NCBI GenBank assembly: GCA_963971305.1
Contig: OZ020308.1
Coordinates: forward strand, 39,709,275-39,773,274
From: Arcuatula senhousia
Lineage: Eukaryota; Mollusca; Bivalvia; Mytilida; Mytilidae
Direction: 5' to 3'
Length of the DNA stretch: 64,000 nucleotides
A model generated the notes under the pieces. It was given only the letters and a program-made list of their open reading frames with translations, had not been told where the DNA came from and did no database searches. A program made the position numbers and the translations under genes. Positions 60,601-64,000 of the stretch are shown here, piece by piece. Position 1 is the first letter of the stretch. Every line of letters begins with the position of its first letter.

Positions 60601-63600
60601 TATCGAAGCTGGTTTTTCCCCCAATCATTGCAAATTGAGCATTTGAGTTTAAACTAGTGTGTTTATTTACAATTTTAATCCAAAATAAATTGCAATACAA
60701 GTACACAAAAAATGCCATTTTAATTTTTTTATATCGCTTTTTTCAGCGTATCAAATATGGTAACCTATCACTGGTATAATTTGACTGGTTTTTAACTTTT
60801 ATAAAACACATTTGTGAAAAATGGATTATTTTTTCTTAAAGTAGATGGATTAGGAGAAAAGATTCATAGCTACAATTATCAACATTACCTCTTTAAAGTT
60901 ACCAAGAAAACTGCTCATAACTTATTTTGCGTTAACGGCAAAGTACCTGATCTAAAACTGTCGATTCCATTCCATTGTATAGAGTCTGATATTCCTCGAA
61001 TTTTCGTCCCGGTGTTATTGCTGCCAATACGTATGCTACCATCTGTATTAAAGACCATATACTTATATTACAATTTATGACATTATTTTAATGCAAAGTT
61101 AAGTAAAAATAAGAGAGATATATTAAAAGATCTACAAGTACATGTGGTAATGGTATTAAAGTTTATGAAGCTTGGCTAAATCAAAATGATAATAATGACA
61201 ATAGAAATGTTTTACCCAAATTATAACAGACAGAGAACCTATCAATCTCGCATTTTTTAAAAACCATATGAAATACACATATATGCAAAATATACCTTTT
61301 AAAACTTACCTTAACGAGCACAAAAAGTCAAATTTTGCAGTTTCTAAAATAATCATAATTCATTTTGTTGAATAAGTGTTGTCCAGCATAAATAAACAAC
61401 TTTGGGAAACCGTTATTCACATGCCATTAACTTAACACATTTCAGTAATGCTCTTCTATCTCAAATTCGACAACAAAAGTGACAACTACTTAAATGAAAT
61501 AATGGCAACCACGATAAAGTGAGGTTTTTTTTTAATTTGGCAAAACCTGTTTGGTATTCAATTAACATTTAGTGTAATAATGTCATTACAAAAAAATAAA
61601 TATTGAAATAAACATTTTTGGTGTACTATTAAATATAATTATTCAATAGAATTATATGACAGAGACCAATTTTACGATAACAAGATATCCAAGTATTCTT
61701 TGAGTGATAAAATGGTCAAGTACAAAATACTGATCCAGGTAACATTGCAACAGATACCAAGTGTTTACATTTGATAATTAGGTAGTCCTCTTTTTGACTC
61801 TGCATTTTTTTCTGCAGTTTATTCTCGAAAAGAATACTTTCTAATTAGTTTTTTTTTAATTTAACAAATTCGTCAGAGGTTTTACATTGTATTTTTCATA
61901 TAGTGTGAATTTCATTATGTTTTAAAAAATTGCGAAAAATGGTAGGTTCTATGTCCTTAAATCTTAACCACAACCAGGAAAACAAGGAGAAACAATAAAT
62001 ATCATTTTATCTATCATCATGATCATAATTTGGAGTTCACTTAAAATATTATGTGGAGACATACATACAGAATATTTTATAAGAAGCTAATTGAAAATGA
62101 CGAAAGATACTATAAACAATAATGTAATAACAAGTGATAATACTATACTGATAAGCGTTTGTGTATTCTATTGTAATTTTACAAGCTGTAACTAGTTAAT
62201 AAAAATACTTCATAACCATAAGAAATTTAGTAAAGACGTATAAGACTCACATGGAAAAGGTGTGAAACCATTTTGTAACTTATTTAAATTTTTGGCCTTT
62301 TCACTTTATCATTGTTGGTGTCACAGTACAAAAACTTCCAATTCGAAAAAGTTGAGTAATTTAAGGTTCGAATTGATAAAACCAAGAACTAACAAATCAG
62401 TTTACCTATCACAATGATTCCTCTATCTGCCATGACAGTAATAGTTCCTCCGGCCAATCTAGCTTTATTTTCATTAGTGATAATGATAGAACGATTAACA
62501 ATTATGGTATCGGTGTCTTTAAACATCATATTGTCACCTGCCTGAACTATTCCTCCAATGACAAACGCTTTTAAGGAGTTATCGAAACGGCGACTAAATT
62601 TATCCACGTCGGATGAACTTTGAAGTAAATTCATTTCTGGTGTAAAGAACATATAATCAGATACTACACGTGCTTTTTGTGAATTTATAAATACGTCACA
62701 TATTTTGCTTCTCGCGTGGTCTTTGTTGTCAGTTCCCCAATAATTCGAATCTGCATTTATAGACTGATTAATATTAAATGCTTCACCGATACTCAACAAA
62801 CAATTTGTGTTGGAAATATCAGTAAACTTATTTCTAAAAAGTGTGTGTCGTAATCCAGTTTGTAAAGAAATAACATTTGATTGCGAATTTTGAGAAAATG
62901 AATTGTCAGTAATGTTCAAAACTGCATATGTGGCTAAAATAGAAGATGTGTCAAACCCGTTTAGGTTGTGAAAAATGTTTCTTTCTACAGTAGCATAGAC
63001 GGGAAAGGACGAAGAACCCTTTATGTCCATTCCACCATTTAATTTTTCAAAAGTATTATTTTGAAAATACAAATTGCCGTTTACTGCGTTGTCAATATTA
63101 AATGAAATTGGATAAACCTTAGTACTATCCTTGATTGTATTGTTTTTCATTTCAACCACTATTCGATAGTCAGAGAAAGTATAATATGATTCAAAATTGA
63201 AGTAAACTTGACTTTCACCATTGCTTTCCATAAAATTATTAGAAATAACTTGGTAAATGTTATATTCGCATCGCCAGCACCGAACTTCATAACGTATCCC
63301 AACTAAGCCATTGAACGATATGTTACAACCTAAAACAATGAAAAATAAAGGTTGAGTTGCTGAATAAACATTATATAGGGATATTCCATGTCTTTTGTTT
63401 CGACTTATAATGGAGTATTTGACAATCAAACTGATCGCATGATTTTGGGTAAAATACAGTCCTCTATTAAGGTTATTATTCATTTCTGTTTCGGATATGT
63501 AGAGCACAGTTTCTGGTGTTGTTGATTTATCCCAGTTTTCTATTACTACGCCATTTTCTTCATTCAAACTAAACTTTGATCGCCTTATGGTAACATGCGG

Positions 63601-63842
63601 GCGATGGGGTATTCCATGAAGCAATATACCATAATTGTTGCAGATAGATTTGGTATCAGAGACAATGTATACATCTCCAAAGTCTGCATCAGCGGTAGTA
63701 CTGTTACTAGTTATCCCTCCAGAAAGTCTTATCCCAGAATAACAGCCATATATTAGACTATGACTTACACGTATTCCCATGCCATCTCCTTCCACTCCAA
63801 CTGAGGCTTGGCGAATAGTTGTGTGAGACATAGTAATGTTAC
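31951..63842 (-). CDS. Giant extracellular beta-helix/EGF/TIG/cadherin protein, 3' 26 exons (5' end outside window)
   Basis: Twenty-six exons from 63842 down to the stop TAA at 31953-31951 join into 10,829 nt, one open frame of 3,608 residues; every junction is GT-AG and every phase agrees. Order (window residue numbers): right-handed beta-helix blocks about 1-510, 480-960, 930-1470 and 1440-1830; EGF-like modules 1840-1985 and 2075-2105; IPT/TIG about 1988-2067; putative Ig/cadherin-like domain 2125-2240; beta-sandwich region 2260-2690; Cys/Gly-rich hydrophobic stretch 2690-2840; conserved block 2900-3250; cadherin repeat about 3405-3490; Ser/Thr-rich stalk to 3585; hydrophobic C-terminus with no cytoplasmic tail, suggesting a GPI anchor. 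The beta-helix blocks resemble those of insect Bark beetle/Anakonda, but no SRCR domain is seen here. Probable role: giant cell-surface adhesion or matrix protein; specific function unknown. Confidence 0.88.
34361..34568 (-). CDS. Giant gene exon 25
   Basis: 208 nt. AVCAKVRVRIVQDLVLTREA, FNARLELENGD, PLTNINVTIKIQ: the start of the conserved block that I recall from bacterial giant surface proteins. Phase 0 in, 1 out. Confidence 0.9.
34798..34991 (-). CDS. Giant gene exon 24
   Basis: 194 nt behind TTTTTTGACAG. SAWESGTIKTQNYTQSVIDY and GFDSIFSDMDHAFKSF. Phase 1 in, 0 out. Confidence 0.9.
35766..35935 (-). CDS. Giant gene exon 23
   Basis: 170 nt behind TTTCTACAG. FDLTKDWYSPFKVVISDNSD, LSAEEKEFVLNS, ERFLMRWNTS. 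An open stretch continues upstream of the acceptor (to 36006) but is intron read-through. Confidence 0.87.
36300..36347 (-). ncRNA. Hammerhead ribozyme motif (type I), core intact
   Basis: Minus strand: ATGCTA, CTGATGA, stem II AAGG/CCTT with loop TTACT, GAAA, TATCGATATATA, TAGCAT. Stem I pairs ATGCTA with TAGCAT. Stem III/cleavage region has two extra bases compared with the copy at 47501, so activity is uncertain. Confidence 0.7.
36685..36730 (-). ncRNA. Hammerhead ribozyme motif, core mutated
   Basis: Same layout as 36300-36347 with stem II GAGG/CCTT and stem III as at 47501, but the catalytic CTGATGA reads CTGTTGA, which should abolish cleavage. Confidence 0.65.
37588..37682 (-). CDS. 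Giant gene exon 22
   Basis: 95 nt. GPGLAAAVIDTAMSCVVGEL and CTVCGLTYTTL; continues the hydrophobic Cys-rich region. Donor GTAAGT, phase 2. Confidence 0.87.
37815..37890 (-). mobile_element. LINE 3' tail
   Basis: On the minus strand: TATTGCCCCTTGAGGGCCCA, AATAAACTTG and (TATTCTTG)n. Resembles the LINE end at 8440-8490 (CCCCTCGTGGGC then AATAAA and an oligomeric tail). Confidence 0.6.
38264..38305 (-). ncRNA. Hammerhead ribozyme motif (type I), second family
   Basis: Minus strand: GCGTGT, CTGATGA, AGGTTAATCCA, GAA, AAGCGCTT, C, ACACGC. Stem I GCGTGT/ACACGC is perfect (6 bp); stem III AAG-CG-CTT; cleavage expected after C at 38270. Stem II is only GG/CC below an A.A mismatch, so it may be weak. 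It lies in the intron between exons 21 and 22. Confidence 0.6.
38374..38537 (-). CDS. Giant gene exon 21
   Basis: 164 nt. GYISGSGGGGGSLVYN, then CDCPLAVIESCILAYIPIVG CA, a hydrophobic Cys-rich stretch. Phase 1 in, 0 out. Confidence 0.88.
39065..40217 (-). mobile_element. Helentron-like element in the exon 20-21 intron
   Basis: Minus-strand 5' AGCTCACCTTGCCGAAGGCA hairpin, CGTCCGTCGTCC tract, two ~500-bp internal units with GGCCGCCATGG, 3' end hairpin AGGCTCCTGGGAGCCT and CTAG at 39065. The 5' stem is TTGCC/GGCAA instead of TGACC/GGTCA. Confidence 0.75.
40372..40570 (-). CDS. Giant gene exon 20
   Basis: 199 nt. TVDPIGDLAANTTIIVPVKI continues the sandwich; then Cys/Gly-rich SGCSGAILLYDYQCGG and GGSSCGGVIP. 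Donor GTAAAT, phase 1. Confidence 0.88.
40666..40705 (-). ncRNA. Hammerhead ribozyme motif (type I), third family
   Basis: Minus strand: GCTG, CTGATGA, stem II GGA/TCC with a 7-nt loop, GAA, ATGGCCAT, A, CAGC. Stem I GCTG/CAGC, stem III ATG-GC-CAT, cleavage expected after A at 40670. It lies in the intron between exons 19 and 20. Confidence 0.65.
41148..41315 (-). CDS. Giant gene exon 19
   Basis: 56 codons, phase 0. VPMPVVTIDPAKLDTLPFEI and EFTITNHGLIRADNLRF. Strong acceptor TTTTTTTCAG and donor GTAAGT. Confidence 0.93.
41673..41890 (-). CDS. Giant gene exon 18
   Basis: 218 nt. GTVVFENVYEDRYTVYASSK completes the carboxypeptidase-regulatory-like sandwich begun in exon 17, then VEIFLQRIAVTYTWTVTPTT. 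Phase 1 in, 0 out. Confidence 0.9.
42196..42883 (-). CDS. Giant gene exon 17: beta-sandwich region
   Basis: 229 codons behind TTGTTTAG. GIKLKISNTLPLRGTFYVVF, RKPVLTLLPNSI, VSNIGDIAAFNVRVDLP are typical of CARDB/DUF11-like sandwich domains. Ends ITTNET in phase 1. A carboxypeptidase-regulatory-like start (GGAEIKLVNPRRGYVESRIT) closes the exon. Confidence 0.93.
43100..43480 (-). repeat. Minisatellite built from the exon 16 splice-donor sequence
   Basis: About twelve 22-40-bp units on the minus strand, most containing AACATATCAG or AATATGTCGG followed by GTAT or GTAC. They resemble the last bases of exon 16 plus its donor (AACGTATCAG then GTAAAC). The real donor at 43472 is the outermost member. 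Confidence 0.8.
43473..43673 (-). CDS. Giant gene exon 16
   Basis: 67 codons, phase 0. NAFHPGLLSGPDLETPRTGF, WTVKSMLCEPSY and HNITYQ. Its donor (TATCAG then GTAAAC) is the template of the minisatellite in the following intron. Confidence 0.88.
44035..44095 (-). CDS. Giant gene exon 15: small exon
   Basis: 61 nt encoding PDEFKTVYFPRPDDAGIFVV. It is required because exons 14 (phase 2 out) and 16 (phase 0 in) cannot join directly. The acceptor used is ACAG before CCCAG; a nearby TACAG would break the frame. Donor GTACTT is weak, so boundaries are slightly less sure. Confidence 0.78.
44541..44848 (-). CDS. Giant gene exon 14: putative Ig/cadherin-like domain
   Basis: NHPVIWFGEQLAGGMVIDQN, TGLLEWQN and ITIRIKATNAVGHAEVEW are the hallmarks of the 'putative Ig' (He_PIG) fold: P-V-x-W, a D-x-x-T-G-L-L-x-W strand and A-x-N. 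Ends in phase 2 at a strong GTAAGT. Confidence 0.92.
45140..45355 (-). CDS. Giant gene exon 13: EGF-like module and start of Ig-like domain
   Basis: 72 codons, phase 0 both sides. CPPSACGRDSLPSHGQC, CTCNLPWTGKNC (EGF), then PPVIVQPPDQYINESEIYSY, the first strand of the next domain. Confidence 0.92.
45550..45872 (-). CDS. Giant gene exon 12: EGF end and IPT/TIG domain
   Basis: Begins NCECFTKQWTGTLCNQC, then the TIG fold: ILSVMPNQGVDSGGNDVHVW, FPNSSVYFCKFGD, HVLCRAPRHAGGVVEVEISV. The F-x-C...C-x-[AT]-P pattern is classic for IPT/TIG. Phase 1 in, 0 out. Confidence 0.93.
46120..46256 (+). repeat. Solo tail of the Penelope-like element
   Basis: GTTGTCTGTTGTCGTCCTGT, TTTTGTCTCTG, CCCTTTCGGACTTTTGACAT and GGTACCTCTGCTTCTT match 13020-13141 in order. 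It ends with ACAAAAT and lies in the intron between exons 11 and 12. Confidence 0.75.
46394..46560 (-). CDS. Giant gene exon 11: EGF-like modules
   Basis: 167 nt. DECSGHGVCISPDNCLC, DRFTGDNCSMC and WGPDCQACPRCVNGNC: one EGF and a second Cys-rich half module. Phase 2 in, 1 out. Confidence 0.9.
46877..47015 (-). CDS. Giant gene exon 10: EGF-like module
   Basis: 139 nt. RTGIMCTDFDCSG, CYGNGQCSGPNTCNC and GWGGRQCNIALC give a full EGF cysteine pattern. Phase 1 in, 2 out. Confidence 0.9.
47271..47587 (+). mobile_element. Retrozyme-like repeat, single copy
   Basis: About 85-90% like the 36261-36580 sequence in inverse orientation, from AAGCCTGGTCGTCAGACTTG to CCGCGTTTTGGTATTTGT. Contains the complete hammerhead at 47501. 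It lacks the CCACTGGG module, so it is 5'-truncated. Confidence 0.75.
47501..47546 (+). ncRNA. Hammerhead ribozyme motif (type I), complete consensus
   Basis: Plus strand: ATGCTA (47501-47506), CTGATGA (47507-47513), stem II GAGG/CCTT around TTACT, GAAA (47527-47530), ATATCGATAT stem III with a CG loop, then A (47540) and TAGCAT. All core bases fit the CUGANGA...GAAA...UH consensus, cleavage expected after 47540. It is antisense to the host gene, in the intron between exons 9 and 10. Confidence 0.75.
47629..47841 (-). CDS. Giant gene exon 9: end of block 4 and first EGF-like module
   Basis: GDGFINATNNWWGSSN is the block-closing motif. After LYLNITPILL comes the EGF pattern NNCSGNGECVSPNRCRC. 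Ends phase 1. Confidence 0.92.
48050..48275 (+). repeat. Decayed retrozyme-like copy
   Basis: Has ACGCTGCTGGTGGACC and later TCATCGGTGCAGAATTTGGC, TTCAAACGTTTTTGGTTTG, matching the 36.3-kb and 47.3-kb copies. The hammerhead end is missing where Helentron-like sequence begins. Confidence 0.55.
48295..48845 (-). mobile_element. Helentron-like remnant without termini
   Basis: Internal phrases such as CATAACCCCTAAAATGG, TTTTGTAGAGCTGAATGAGC and CTATATCTTATACTTTTTGA match the family; both ends are lost. Confidence 0.6.
48955..49893 (-). CDS. Giant gene exon 8: beta-helix block 4
   Basis: 939 nt, phase 1 in and out. TSNVFGLHMLN start, turn phrases (TNNDNG, LHNEFAN, STNVFREI, SLNQNFFDD). The closing motif is carried over to the next exon. 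Confidence 0.92.
50203..50310 (-). CDS. Giant gene exon 7: beta-helix connector
   Basis: 108 nt, phase 1 in and out. GTLIINPVTTNLTSK and WYGILLKSTS correspond to exons 2 and 4. Confidence 0.9.
50690..50763 (-). CDS. Giant gene exon 6: small exon unique to block 3
   Basis: 74 nt behind TTTGTTTCAG; encodes SDAFLTMQGNVTFRF and ENRGIYVQ. In blocks 1 and 2 the matching strand is part of the large exon, so an intron was probably gained here; that intron (50764-55722) is 4.96 kb and full of transposons. Confidence 0.88.
50856..51079 (-). repeat. Dispersed repeat with TTGGTACAGGCATTT core, copy 2
   Basis: Inverted relative to 30843-31066; GACTTGGTACAGGCATTTCA, GTGGGTTAAACCAGGTTTAT and CATTGCGATCTTAGGG on the minus strand. 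Confidence 0.65.
51094..52303 (-). mobile_element. Helentron-like element with ~160-bp internal repeats
   Basis: 5' hairpin AGCTCACCTGGACCGAAGGT and CGTCGTCGTCTG tract at the 52303 end; 3' hairpin and CTTG at 51094. Internal units marked by TTTGTAGAGCTAAATGAGCT at 51151, 51305, 51463, 51621 and 51785, with a last partial at 51951. Confidence 0.75.
52849..53520. mobile_element. 672-bp TTAA-target MITE
   Basis: Termini AGGCATATTGTCTA and TAGACAATATTCCT, each bordered by TTAA (52845-52848, 53521-53524). No coding content. A second TTAA-type family beside the one at 4734. Confidence 0.75.
53718..53880 (-). mobile_element. Helentron-like 3' end fragment
   Basis: 163 bp carrying the terminal hairpin and CTTG at 53718, directly abutting the 3' end of a second copy at 53882. 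Confidence 0.65.
53882..54835 (-). mobile_element. Helentron-like element
   Basis: 5' AGCTCACCTGACCCGAAAGG at 54835, CGTCCGTCCGTCGTCC tract, two internal ~480-bp units with TTTGGTTGCA/TTTGGTTCCA, 3' hairpin and CTTG at 53882. Closest to the copy at 5719-7647. Confidence 0.75.
55723..57079 (-). CDS. Giant gene exon 5: beta-helix block 3
   Basis: 1,357 nt behind TTTCCCAG. Typical turns (ENNSFVGG, RNNTFSN, ENNSFEN, KKNIFAN, TENHFDN), closing ATHNFWKTN in place of NYWGT. Ends in phase 2, unlike the other large exons. Confidence 0.92.
57863..57961 (-). CDS. Giant gene exon 4: beta-helix connector
   Basis: 99 nt, phase 1 in and out. GTLKALGSIESVINFGP and WNGVDVRSTE parallel exon 2, supporting block duplication. 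The intron before it contains a Helentron-like copy. Confidence 0.9.
58380..59188 (-). mobile_element. Helentron-like element in the exon 3-4 intron
   Basis: 5' AGCTCACCAGACCCGAAGGG at 59188, a CGTCCGCCCGCCCGTCCG tract, 3' hairpin AGGCTCCTGAGAGCCT and CTAG at 58380. Closest to the copy at 22386-23380. Confidence 0.75.
59279..60529 (-). CDS. Giant gene exon 3: beta-helix block 2
   Basis: 417 codons. Repeated Asn-rich turns (NNDFQS, NENNFSNN, NGNTFQRNN, HENIFDN), closing FNYWGTTSVQ, then ILTIEAGVHLMFKKETGI, a strand cap seen in Bark beetle-type proteins. Phase 1 in and out. Confidence 0.92.
60947..61042 (-). CDS. Giant gene exon 2: beta-helix connector
   Basis: 96 nt, phase 1 in and out. Encodes DGSIRIGSNNTGTKIRG and WNGIDSFRS, the G-S-[IL] cap followed by W-x-G-[IV] that precedes each beta-helix. 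Confidence 0.88.
61043..62405 (-). other. Intron between exons 1 and 2 of the window
   Basis: 1.36 kb of AT-rich sequence in which I recognise no repeat family and no further exon that would keep the frame. Confidence 0.5.
62406..63842 (-). CDS. Giant gene exon 1 of window: beta-helix block 1
   Basis: Acceptor TTTATAG just above 63842, entered in phase 1, so at least one exon lies upstream outside the window. 478 residues with PbH1 ladder phrases (NNFMESN, NNTIKDS, NTFEKLNG) and the closing DSNYWGTDN, then a strand-forming run to ADRGIIVI. Donor GTAAAC, phase 1. Confidence 0.9.
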
Positions 63843-64000
63843 CTATAAATACAAAACAAATAACTGATTTGATCCAGAAGGTAGATGCAGATACTAGTAT
63901 ATCAAAGGTCAAATTATAACATATATGGAATTGGTTCGTTTTTTTTATCATTTGTTTTTTTTTATCAAATGTATAAAGAATGAAAATACATGTAATATAC

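Overview
The window is eukaryotic nuclear DNA: AT-rich, with GT-AG introns, long introns and dense transposon debris. The dispersed repeats (a family starting AGCTCACCTGACC and ending in an AGGCTCC/GGAGCCT hairpin, a family with a TTGGTACAGGCATTT core, ACATGT microsatellites, hammerhead-ribozyme repeats) are ones I associate from memory with bivalve molluscs, most likely a mussel (Mytilidae). I could not test this assignment. No tRNA, rRNA, CRISPR or bacterial-type operon was seen.

Region 1 (about 1-10,600, + strand) is one complete five-exon gene encoding a 285-residue BTB/POZ adaptor of the BACURD group (KCTD10/KCTD13/TNFAIP1-like). Its third and fourth introns are filled with nested DNA transposons, a Helentron-like element and a LINE tail.

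Region 2 (about 10,600-31,900) has no convincing host gene. It holds a broken Penelope-like reverse-transcriptase element between two identical 53-bp direct repeats; a 2.37-kb block in three tandem copies (14,702-21,828), each carrying a Helentron-like insertion; degenerate TTAGGG-like and 62-bp minisatellites; two MITEs of one family with perfect 8-bp target-site duplications, one grown by a 77-bp tandem array and then hit by a TA-target element; and several smaller inverted-repeat elements.

Region 3 (31,951-63,842, - strand) is the 3' part of one very large gene. I traced 26 exons whose splice phases all agree, giving one open frame of 3,608 residues; the 5' end lies beyond the window. Order of parts: four serial right-handed beta-helix (PbH1) blocks, each followed by an N-[YFW]-W-type closing motif; a run of EGF-like modules with an IPT/TIG domain; a putative Ig/cadherin-like domain; a long beta-sandwich region; a Cys/Gly-rich hydrophobic stretch; a block I recall from bacterial giant surface proteins; a cadherin repeat; a Ser/Thr-rich stalk; and a C-terminal hydrophobic tail typical of a GPI signal. 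It is most likely a huge cell-surface protein.

The introns of the large gene hold the most unusual material: hammerhead ribozyme motifs at four loci (three with an intact CUGAUGA...GAA core plus one two-copy retrozyme-like locus), a minisatellite that has multiplied the 5' splice site of one exon about twelve times, and six inverted Helentron-like copies or remnants. The hammerhead repeat shares a conserved module with the Penelope-like element of region 2, suggesting a non-autonomous/autonomous pair.
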